From positions 1-5,767 of the forward strand of contig JAADGY010000086.1 of NCBI GenBank assembly GCA_013152165.1: DNA of 5,767 bases. The letters are read 5' to 3'. The notes below the pieces were generated by a model. It ran no database searches, had not been told where the DNA came from, and saw nothing but the letters and a program-made list of their open reading frames with translations. This document shows positions 1 to 5,672 of the stretch, piece after piece (positions within the stretch are counted from its first letter, which is position 1; every line of letters starts with the position of its first letter). Origin of the DNA: a bacterium (lineage in GTDB: Bacteria; Patescibacteriota; Microgenomatia; JAADGY01). Both the position numbers and the translations under genes were made by a program.

Positions 1-7
1 AGCTTCG

Positions 8-99
8 AATTTAGAATTTAGGGTTTATCCCGGATTCTTGAAAGATTTAACATTTAAGATGCAGATTTGAGATTTGACATTTAAGTTTTGACATTTTCT
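8..99. repeat. Degenerate heptanucleotide tandem repeats downstream of the HTH gene
   Basis: On the + strand the DNA can be cut into 7-bp units resembling ATTTRAS. Two exact AATTTAG copies lie at 8-21. After a non-repeat spacer come ATTTAAC (45-51), ATTTAAG (52-58), a 6-bp variant (59-64), ATTTGAG (65-71), ATTTGAC (72-78), ATTTAAG (79-85), TTTTGAC (86-92) and ATTTTCT (93-99). The units differ from each other, so this is an old or diverging array. It begins about 20 bp beyond the HTH stop codon and has no open frame. No convincing hairpin-plus-T-tract terminator was seen in it. A related but exact array lies at the other end of the window. Confidence 0.65.
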
Positions 100-118
100 T
101 ATCTTATTACTTATACTC

Positions 119-412
119 TCACTTCTCCTGCACTCCCAGATAATACAAAATCGTCTCTTTTCTATACCGCCGATCGCCCCTGGAATTAATTCTGATCGCC
201 GGCAATCTGCCCCGCTTAGTCCACCTTTTCACCGTCAACGGTGACACCCTTAATATCTCCGCCACCTCCCTAACCGTCAATAAGGGCGGCAAATCATCCA
301 AAGACCATTTATTTTTCTTCCCTGCACCAACCGCCGCAACCTGCGCCTGGCTGTCTTGTTTGATCTGCTCTCCCTCCGTCGGCTGTAATAGATTGGGAAT
401 GTCGCTGTTCAT
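119..412 (-). CDS. Small helix-turn-helix DNA-binding protein, excisionase/MerR-like family
   Basis: A 97-residue protein whose second half is a MerR/excisionase-type winged helix-turn-helix. It reads LLTVREVAEILRVSPLTVKRW at about 44-64, followed by the wing GRLPAIRINSRGDRRYRKE (68-86) with the basic RGDRRYRK patch usual in these proteins. The first 40 residues are polar, low in complexity and probably disordered. The family binds DNA as phage excisionases, transcriptional regulators or small accessory factors; the target here is unknown. An in-frame ATG at 436 would give 105 residues, but a good promoter (423-451) lies across that start, so the ATG at 412 is preferred. The gene follows dprA by 63 nt on the same strand but has its own promoter, so it may be controlled separately. 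There is no integrase or phage gene in the window, so a role as a true excisionase is not supported. Confidence 0.85.
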   Translation of the reverse strand: MNSDIPNLLQPTEGEQIKQDSQAQVAAVGAGKKNKWSLDDLPPLLTVREVAEILRVSPLTVKRWTKRGRLPAIRINSRGDRRYRKETILYYLGVQEK

Positions 413-422
413 AACTAACCTA

Positions 423-451
423 ACTATATCAAACATCTACTTTTCCGTCAA
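423..451 (-). promoter_or_regulatory. Sigma70-type promoter of the HTH gene
   Basis: On the minus strand there is TTGACG (-35, 446-451), a 17-bp spacer (429-445) and TATAGT (-10, 423-428). Each box matches consensus at five of six positions and the spacing is ideal. The expected start of transcription is about 7 nt beyond the -10, near 416, leaving only about 4 nt before the ATG at 412. A weak dyad, CCGT-N8-ACGG (445-460), overlaps the -35 and could be an operator, but the arms are only 4 bp. The promoter begins 25 nt past the dprA stop codon. Confidence 0.65.
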
Positions 452-475
452 TTAACACGGTAATACACATTCAAA

Positions 476-1555
476 CTACACCCTAACATATCTTCCATCG
501 GATAAAACCCTAACAAAACCCAAAAGCTCCAATCGGCTTAAAACTTGAAGTATCCTTGTCACTTGCCAATCCATCCCTTCCGCCAGCTCATCAACTGTTT
601 GTCCTTTTTTATCCAACTTCATAAAAACCGCTTTTAGCTCATCATCCAACTTATCAGGAATTTCTTGTTTTCTGCCCGCTAGGCCGCCGCTAGACTTGGC
701 TAAAACTTTTTCAAAATCTTCTAAGGATATAATCGGGTTGGCTCCGTTTTGAATTAAAAAATTCGGCGCCCAGGCTTGCTGGTTATCTATTCGCCCAGGC
801 AATGCCCAAACATCCCGCCCCAAACCAACCATAAAAGAAGCTGTAGTCAACGTCCCGCTTTTTTGGCCTCCCTCCACCACCACCAAAAACCGGCTCAGCC
901 CAGCAATGATCCGATTACGCCTTGGAAAAGCACCTCGGTTAGCCACTTTGACTCCCGGACCAACCTCGCTTATCAAACAACCGCCTTTTTCAACTATCTC
1001 CTCAGCCAAGCTTTGATGGCTGGCCGGATAAACCTTGTCAATCCCTCCAGGCAAAACCGCTATCGTCCTGCCGCCGCCCTCAAGCACTCCCTTATGCGCC
1101 ACCCCGTCTATTCCAAAAGCCAATCCCGAAACTACCGTCCAGCCATAATCCAACAACAATCGGCTCACCTGGCCGCCCCAATAAATCCCATAGCTTGTCG
1201 GCTTCCGCGTACCGACAACCGCCGCCGCCCTAACATCCAACACCGGCTCTATCATTCCCCTAGCAAACAACACTAAAGGATAAGACTCTACTTCTAACAA
1301 ATTCACCGGGTACCGATCATCGCCAGCCAATATTATCGTCAACTTGTTTTTCTTCAGCTGTTTCTCCAGCCAGTCCAAATCTGCCCTTTCTCCGCTTAAG
1401 CTCCGGCACAACTCGCTTGGCTTCCGGCCCTGTTTTAGCATCTGTTTTATTTTCTTTAAACTTATCTTGTCATAGCCGGTCAGCCAAGCTAAACTAAGCC
1501 TTTCTTTATCATCATCCTGCCAATCAAAACGCTGATTAGTCTGGCTACTGATCAT
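476..1555 (-). CDS. dprA: DNA processing protein DprA (Smf), RecA loader for transformation
   Basis: A 359-residue, full-length DprA. In this family the protein binds incoming single-stranded DNA in the cytoplasm and loads RecA onto it for recombination. The order of parts is typical: an N-terminal helical/SAM-like region (about 15-75), the Rossmann-like DprA core (about 80-285) and a C-terminal winged helix (about 303-359). Core signatures visible are VVGTRKPTSYG (113-123), SGLAFGIDGVAH (143-154), GGRTIAVLPGGIDKVYP (161-177), LISEVGPG (194-201), FPRRNRIIAGLS (210-221) and KSGTLTTAS (232-240). The usual GTN before the last core helix reads APN (263-265), a small departure. The start codon lies inside the end of the PBP2 gene (11-nt overlap) with no clear Shine-Dalgarno site, so its translation is probably coupled to that gene. 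DprA at the end of a rod-shape operon is unusual; it suggests natural competence or a RecA-mediator role. The family call is secure. Confidence 0.97.
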   Translation of the reverse strand: MISSQTNQRFDWQDDDKERLSLAWLTGYDKISLKKIKQMLKQGRKPSELCRSLSGERADLDWLEKQLKKNKLTIILAGDDRYPVNLLEVESYPLVLFARGMIEPVLDVRAAAVVGTRKPTSYGIYWGGQVSRLLLDYGWTVVSGLAFGIDGVAHKGVLEGGGRTIAVLPGGIDKVYPASHQSLAEEIVEKGGCLISEVGPGVKVANRGAFPRRNRIIAGLSRFLVVVEGGQKSGTLTTASFMVGLGRDVWALPGRIDNQQAWAPNFLIQNGANPIISLEDFEKVLAKSSGGLAGRKQEIPDKLDDELKAVFMKLDKKGQTVDELAEGMDWQVTRILQVLSRLELLGFVRVLSDGRYVRV

Positions 1556-3251
1556 CTTGAATCGCCAATAGATACTTTAATATTTCTTTGGCTATCGGGG
1601 CCGCTACATAAGAACCTTCCCCTCCATTCTCCACCATCACCGCTATCACATATTTAGGCTTGTCAAACGGCGCAAAAAGGCTAAACCACGCATGGGGCTC
1701 ACCCTTGTCGTTCTCGGCCGTCCCCGTCTTACAGCCAACCTCAACCGGAAAATTAAAAAAGACAAACGCCGTACCGCCTTTTCGGCAGGCCAGCCTCATT
1801 CCCTCCTTCACCACATCTACATTCCGCTGCTTAAAGCCTAAATCAACCGCTTTCCGCTGTTTTCTTTTGGTCATAACCACCTCTACATCTTGGCCGTTAT
1901 TGGCTAAGATCAAGGTCATTCTAGCCACTTGAGCTGTGCTGGCCAGCAAATCCCCCTGGCCTATCGACAAATGATAAGTGTTGCCCAAAAACCATCTCTC
2001 ACCGTATTTCTCCAACTTTTGCTTTGGCGACGGCACCACCCCCACATCTTCACTGGCAAAATCTTTGCTTACCTTAGCCCCAAAGCCGAACTTGCCGGCA
2101 TACTCACCAATCTGCTCCGCCCCCACCTTCTCCCCCAGCTTGTAAAAAAAGACATCATTTGACCGGCTAATCGCCTTAATTACATTAATTCTGCCCTCGC
2201 GCCTTCCATACTTAGTCCAATACCAATTCCTAAAGACATATTTACCCACCCGAATAAAACCTGTATCTTCTATCAAAGTATTTTTATCAATCACCCCCGT
2301 TTCCAAGCCTGCCATCGCCACCACTAACTTAAACACTGACCCCGGAGGCCAAGCCGCTTGATAAACTCGGTTGATTAAAAGCTTATCTTTTCCTGCCAGC
2401 ATTTGATCAATCAAAGCCGTTCTGGTTTTTTCCGGCATCAACCGGCCGCCGCTAAAAACATTCGCCTCGAACCAAGGATAACTTACCAAGCTTAACACCT
2501 CGCCCGAAGTGTTCATCACCAACACCCCAACCGGCTTTTGAACCGACTTAACCAACTCAGCCACCTTTTTTTGCAAATCTAAATCAATCGTTACCGCCAC
2601 ATCCCGCCCCGGCTTAACCGGTTTAATCAACACACCCCCCTTAACCAAGCCGGGCAGTCCTTGCAATCTTGTTTCATTAACCAACTCCACCCCAAACCGG
2701 CCGACATACTCATTACCTACCAGGCAATAACCTTCCAGGTCATCTTTCCGACAGCCAAACCGCAGCAACTCATCCTTGCTCGCCTCGCTTACATAGCCAA
2801 GCACGCCCGAACTTTCAGGATCATACGGATAATACCGCACATATTTTAGCGGTAATTTTTCCACCAGCATTCGGCTTTCCTCTTCCGTCATACCTCTTTC
2901 CTCTAGCTCAAAGACTAAATCTTGGTAGCTAACCCATTGGTTTTGGAAAAAATAAAAAGGCCGATTTTCAACTAAAAGATTTCCTTTTCTATCGGTTATT
3001 AAGCCTCGCGGCGGCACTAACCAACGATAACTCACCTGGCCGCCGACGGTACTGCTAACTATTTTTTGAAATAAAATAAAGCCAATAATCATTCCAGTCA
3101 AGCCGCTTAGCCAGACAACCAAGGAAAAAAAGGACCAGCTCCAACCTGTCTCTTTGTGTACTAATTTAGCTCCGGTTACCATTTCTAATTTTCGGCCCGA
3201 TAACCTTAACCTTGGCCTTTTAAAACTAAACCCCTTCTTAAGCCAGCTCAT
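1545..3251 (-). CDS. mrdA: Penicillin-binding protein 2 (class B transpeptidase of the elongasome)
   Basis: A 568-residue monofunctional peptidoglycan DD-transpeptidase that would cross-link stem peptides outside the membrane during lateral-wall growth, normally with RodA. A basic cytoplasmic tail (1-35) leads to one membrane anchor (about 40-62). The pedestal has the conserved PPRGLITDRKGN (80-91). The transpeptidase domain has all three active-site motifs: SVFK with nucleophile Ser305 and Lys308 (after WPPG), SND at 364-366 (the SxN/SxD position), and KTGT at 508-511. SIGQG (429-433) is also typical. The enzyme should be active and sensitive to beta-lactams. The frame is open back to a TTG at 3272, but the ATG at 3251 is preferred: it has the best ribosome site in the window (GGCGGAG, 5 nt upstream) and leaves a 2-nt gap after mreD instead of a 19-nt overlap. 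The order mreBCD then PBP2 matches elongation clusters in many bacteria; rodA is absent here. Confidence 0.96.
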   Translation of the reverse strand: MSWLKKGFSFKRPRLRLSGRKLEMVTGAKLVHKETGWSWSFFSLVVWLSGLTGMIIGFILFQKIVSSTVGGQVSYRWLVPPRGLITDRKGNLLVENRPFYFFQNQWVSYQDLVFELEERGMTEEESRMLVEKLPLKYVRYYPYDPESSGVLGYVSEASKDELLRFGCRKDDLEGYCLVGNEYVGRFGVELVNETRLQGLPGLVKGGVLIKPVKPGRDVAVTIDLDLQKKVAELVKSVQKPVGVLVMNTSGEVLSLVSYPWFEANVFSGGRLMPEKTRTALIDQMLAGKDKLLINRVYQAAWPPGSVFKLVVAMAGLETGVIDKNTLIEDTGFIRVGKYVFRNWYWTKYGRREGRINVIKAISRSNDVFFYKLGEKVGAEQIGEYAGKFGFGAKVSKDFASEDVGVVPSPKQKLEKYGERWFLGNTYHLSIGQGDLLASTAQVARMTLILANNGQDVEVVMTKRKQRKAVDLGFKQRNVDVVKEGMRLACRKGGTAFVFFNFPVEVGCKTGTAENDKGEPHAWFSLFAPFDKPKYVIAVMVENGGEGSYVAAPIAKEILKYLLAIQDDQ

Positions 3252-3253
3252 GC

Positions 3254-3694
3254 TTACTCCGCCATGAACCAAATAAACAAACCAGCAGCCGCCAGATTAT
3301 AAGCCAAAACCAGCTCATCATTAACTCCAACCCACCTTAAAACAATCCCCCAACCAAACACTCCGACCGCCAAGCCAAGCCACCAACTATATTTTATTTT
3401 CATCTTAGTCTGTCTTTTTAACTTTTGGGCCACTAACAAGCTCGCCACCAACCACCAATTGGCCCCGATCGGCCAACCCAGCACCGCATCCACCACCACC
3501 GATAATAAGCCGCCTAAACTCAACGCCCGCCAGTCGTCTTCTTTCACCCACCACACCCACCACATTGGATAGACAACAAGGCCTAAATAACTCCAGCTCA
3601 AAAAACCTGCGTTTATGCCCACCAGCCAAACACCAATCATCCAGACAAAACCGCCTGCCCAGCTTTGTAAACTATCTTTTCTGCCAAACCTCAT
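3254..3694 (-). CDS. mreD: MreD-like integral membrane protein of the rod-shape complex
   Basis: A 146-residue, very hydrophobic protein with an estimated five to six membrane segments (about 12-30, 34-50, 58-73, 79-90, 104-121 and 129-145), separated by short charged loops such as KEDD (51-54) and KLKRQTKMKIK (91-101). The identification rests on position between mreC and PBP2, on length (MreD is usually about 150-170 residues) and on membrane topology. MreD sequences are poorly conserved and no diagnostic motif was recognised. MreD family proteins sit in the inner membrane and link MreC to the PBP2/RodA synthase. Tryptophan is strikingly abundant: 17 of 146 residues, including MWWVWW at 44-49. 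The start is 3 nt beyond the mreC stop codon with no Shine-Dalgarno site, which suggests coupled translation. Confidence 0.78.
   Translation of the reverse strand: MRFGRKDSLQSWAGGFVWMIGVWLVGINAGFLSWSYLGLVVYPMWWVWWVKEDDWRALSLGGLLSVVVDAVLGWPIGANWWLVASLLVAQKLKRQTKMKIKYSWWLGLAVGVFGWGIVLRWVGVNDELVLAYNLAAAGLFIWFMAE
3257..3263 (-). promoter_or_regulatory. Ribosome binding site that fixes the PBP2 start
   Basis: GGCGGAG on the minus strand lies 5 nt before the ATG at 3251, within the last codons of mreD. It is the only strong Shine-Dalgarno match before a gene start in the window, and it argues for this ATG over the TTG at 3272. Confidence 0.7.
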
Positions 3695-3697
3695 ACA

Positions 3698-4456
3698 TCA
3701 ATTTTTATTAAATACTAATAATAACTTCCTATCCACTCGAATCAAATCTTTCCAAGGTGTCTCTACCTCCCATGTCTGATAAACATTGTCAGTTTTTGAT
3801 TGTTTTGAAAGCCGGCCAATAAGCGGCAGGCCGTCATACCGGCCCGATAAAAACCAAACCAACTCACCACCCTTAAGCCGAACTCCCCTTAAAACCTTTT
3901 TTACCCTTAACCGGCCCGACCGGCCCGATAAAACTCCTTCGCTTATAAAATTGCCCTTTTCATCCGTAATCTTAACCCGGCCATCCAGCCTGCCGGATAT
4001 CCACAAGCTCACTACTGCCTGATAATCCCCCGTTTTCTTCCATCTCCCCACCAACCACTCACCAAACACTGCCATCCCCTCATCCGCAGCCAATCCTCCA
4101 GCCGGCTCCGCCACCAAACTACTGCCTCTTACTAAAATGATCCTCGCTGTCTCAAATCCATATCTTGACGGCAACCTGGCCTCCCACCCCGGCTGGTGAT
4201 TTTTATCTTTTTGAAAGCTGCAATTATTAACCATCCGGCTGTACTCACTCCGTAATCTCTCGTTTTCCAAAACTAAAGATCTTTGCTTAATTAAATAATC
4301 TTTAGCTTTTTGGACATTTTTATCCAGCCAAACAGCCGGGCTGACTGACTTAATCAGCCGCCGCTGGCCCACTAAGCGCGTTAAATAAGCGCCAAACACA
4401 AAAATAACCAAGCCAATCACTCCGCTTAAAAAAACTAATCGACTCAAATCCTTCAT
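3698..4456 (-). CDS. mreC: Rod shape-determining protein MreC (short form)
   Basis: A 252-residue MreC. The family spans the membrane once and uses an extracellular coiled coil and beta-barrel domains to bind and activate PBP2. Visible here are an N-terminal membrane segment (about 7-28), a charged helical, probably coiled-coil region (about 45-78) and a C-terminal beta domain. The beta domain has MreC hallmarks: LVGRW (135-139), matching the usual GLVGRV, and GLPLIGRL (209-216), matching GLPIGxV, followed by a final strand ending in LLLVF (245-249). It is shorter than many homologues (E. coli MreC is about 367 residues). SGR occurs three times (154-156, 178-180, 205-207), probably at equivalent turns between strands. 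Its ATG overlaps the mreB TGA in an ATGA junction, so the two genes are translationally coupled. The call is well supported by motifs and by neighbours. Confidence 0.92.
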   Translation of the reverse strand: MKDLSRLVFLSGVIGLVIFVFGAYLTRLVGQRRLIKSVSPAVWLDKNVQKAKDYLIKQRSLVLENERLRSEYSRMVNNCSFQKDKNHQPGWEARLPSRYGFETARIILVRGSSLVAEPAGGLAADEGMAVFGEWLVGRWKKTGDYQAVVSLWISGRLDGRVKITDEKGNFISEGVLSGRSGRLRVKKVLRGVRLKGGELVWFLSGRYDGLPLIGRLSKQSKTDNVYQTWEVETPWKDLIRVDRKLLLVFNKN

Positions 4457-5469
4457 AACCCAACCTGCAACCTATTTAACTTTTCTTCGTCTCTTAATAT
4501 CTTTTGCAATCCCTTGGCCACCACATCCTCGCCTCGCTCGCATTTTACCGGCACCCCCAGCTCCTCCACCAAAACAGATTGGAAGCCATCCAGCCAACCG
4601 CCTCCCCCTATAAGCACCAAGCCTTGTTTGTTTACCTCAGGCAAAAACTCACTCGGCAGTTTCTCCATCATCCTCTTTAAGCTCATCATAACTTGGCTGT
4701 AACTGCCCAACAGCACCTCCCTGACTTCAGCCACCGGCAGCTTCAGCATCGTCATCTTTTTTTTAGCCACACTGAAACCGCGTATCCTTATTTTGCTGCC
4801 AACCTCATCAAACTTGGTTTTTTTAAGCCTTTCCGCTTCATTAAAACTCATCACTACGTCATACCTTCTGCGGACGTAGTCAATCAAACTGTTGCTGACA
4901 TCCCAGCCGCCAAACTCCAAGCTCTCTTCAATAACCTTGCCCCCCAACGACACTAAACTTAAATGGCTTACCCCGCCGCCGATATAGACCACCATCCTGC
5001 CCACAGGAGAAAAAACATCCCACCCCATCCCCACTAAACTGACCAAAACCTTGTCCACCAGCCTTACTCTTCCCACTCCCAACCGGCTAACCACATCCAA
5101 AAAAACCTTCCTTTCCACCGAATTCAAGCAGGGACTAACCACCACAGCCGCCTGCGAATAAAACTGGCCCAAAAACCACCCAACCCCGCCCCAACCCGTT
5201 TCATTTAAAGCATAATCAATTAAGGCAAAAGCCGAGCCGTCGTCCATTATCCTGCTTCTGGTAATAGGGGTAACAACCTCTAACTGGCTTGGCACCTTAC
5301 CCCACATCAACCTGGCTTCCTGGCCAACCGCTACCAGCTCTTTATTCTTTTTCTTATAAGCTACTACCGATGGAAACTGGAAAATTCGCCCAGGCAAAAC
5401 AAAGGCGCTATTAACACTTCCTAAATCAATCCCCACCACTAATCTTAACTTCGATAACAAAGACTCCAT
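4453..5469 (-). CDS. mreB: MreB-like bacterial actin with altered ATPase active site
   Basis: A 338-residue actin-fold protein of normal MreB length. MreB polymerises under the membrane and organises wall-elongation enzymes. Conserved features are phosphate-1 VGIDLGSVNS (12-21), FPSVVAY (32-38), LVAVGQEAR (45-53), a phosphate-2-like loop IGGGVSHLSLVSLGG (163-177), DYVRRRY (197-203) and the adenosine loop LVLIGGGGWLDG (284-295). An ungapped comparison with typical MreB between the catalytic region and phosphate-2 shows key losses. The EEP motif reads DKV, putting Lys140 at the catalytic Glu. DIGGGTT reads YIGGGVS, putting Tyr162 at the Asp and Val167 at the catalytic Thr. The GGDxFD motif reads GGWDVS (187-192), and the Glu of IKxEIG is Thr218. 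Nucleotide may still bind, but hydrolysis is doubtful. An in-frame TGA nine codons upstream and an adjoining promoter support the ATG at 5469. It is the first gene of the operon and has no Shine-Dalgarno site. Confidence 0.93.
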   Translation of the reverse strand: MESLLSKLRLVVGIDLGSVNSAFVLPGRIFQFPSVVAYKKKNKELVAVGQEARLMWGKVPSQLEVVTPITRSRIMDDGSAFALIDYALNETGWGGVGWFLGQFYSQAAVVVSPCLNSVERKVFLDVVSRLGVGRVRLVDKVLVSLVGMGWDVFSPVGRMVVYIGGGVSHLSLVSLGGKVIEESLEFGGWDVSNSLIDYVRRRYDVVMSFNEAERLKKTKFDEVGSKIRIRGFSVAKKKMTMLKLPVAEVREVLLGSYSQVMMSLKRMMEKLPSEFLPEVNKQGLVLIGGGGWLDGFQSVLVEELGVPVKCERGEDVVAKGLQKILRDEEKLNRLQVGL

Positions 5470-5475
5470 ACAATC

Positions 5476-5503
5476 ATTATAGCTGTAAATAAATCAAGTC
5501 CAA
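5476..5503 (-). promoter_or_regulatory. Sigma70-type promoter of the mre operon, predicted leaderless
   Basis: On the minus strand TTGGAC (-35, 5498-5503) is followed by a 16-bp spacer (5482-5497) and a perfect TATAAT (-10, 5476-5481). Only six bases (5470-5475) separate the -10 from the mreB ATG. With the usual distance, transcription would start on the A of that ATG, giving an mRNA with no 5' leader. This fits the lack of any Shine-Dalgarno sequence before mreB. It is the only promoter recognised for the five-gene block. Confidence 0.72.
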
Positions 5504-5521
5504 GCCCCGTATCCTTTCGCT

Positions 5522-5540
5522 CCCAAAACGGTTTTTTGGG
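5522..5540. other. Short inverted repeat in the spacer upstream of mreB
   Basis: CCCAAAA (5522-5528) and TTTTGGG (5534-5540) form a perfect 7-bp stem with a 5-nt loop. It lies 19 bp upstream of the mreB -35 box. It could be an operator, or a weak terminator for the upstream gene, but only 3 of 7 pairs are G-C and no T-tract follows on the minus strand. The rest of the spacer (5541-5632) is C-rich on the + strand and shows nothing else recognisable. Confidence 0.35.
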
Positions 5541-5632
5541 TTATACCTCCCCCACTCCACTTAAGGAAATGTCTTTTAGGCCACACCCCTTACTACTCCA
5601 CTCCTTTTTATCTTTCTTATCACTTATCCCCC

Positions 5633-5672
5633 AACTTTTAACTTTGAACTTTGAACTTTGAACTTTGAACTT
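5633..5672. repeat. Heptanucleotide tandem array (AACTTTG)
   Basis: One variant unit AACTTTT (5633-5639) is followed by four exact AACTTTG units (5640-5667) and a partial AACTT (5668-5672). The array begins exactly at the stop codon of the upstream gene; the stop (5671-5673 on the minus strand) shares two bases with it. It forms part of the spacer between that gene and the mre promoter. Its exactness, compared with the degenerate array at 8-99, suggests recent expansion by slippage. Confidence 0.9.

Noticed and set aside
21..36. GGG-TTTAT-CCC and ATCCCGGAT as a terminator hairpin after the HTH gene
   Set aside because: Stems of three to four base pairs with no T-tract on the minus strand are too weak to support a terminator.
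776..1276. 166-codon open frame on the + strand opposite dprA
   Set aside because: It is antisense to the conserved DprA core, its translation is low in recognisable motifs and rich in Pro, His, Asn and Gln, and it has no promoter or ribosome site. It is a shadow of the G-rich coding strand.
3252..3272. Upstream TTG start adding seven residues to PBP2
   Set aside because: It would overlap mreD by 19 nt and lacks a ribosome site, whereas the ATG at 3251 has GGCGGAG 5 nt upstream.
3405..3629. 74-codon minus-strand frame inside mreD
   Set aside because: It overlaps mreD in another frame and has no start signal. Its Arg/Gly-rich translation is typical of an out-of-frame reading, while the mreD frame gives a coherent membrane protein.
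3838..3933. Repeated ACCGGCCCGATAAAA 15-mer (3838-3852 and 3919-3933) within mreC
   Set aside because: Both copies encode the LSGR peptide in the beta domain and the flanking sequence differs, so protein structure and codon choice explain it better than a DNA repeat element.
4453..5469. Use of TGA as a sense codon (recoded CPR lineage)
   Set aside because: TGA occurs as the terminal codon of mreB, mreC and the HTH gene at family-consistent lengths, and no in-frame TGA occurs inside any gene.
5522..5540. Rho-independent terminator for the upstream gene
   Set aside because: The stem is perfect but A-T-rich in four of seven pairs, and no run of T follows it on the minus strand, so it is listed only as an inverted repeat.
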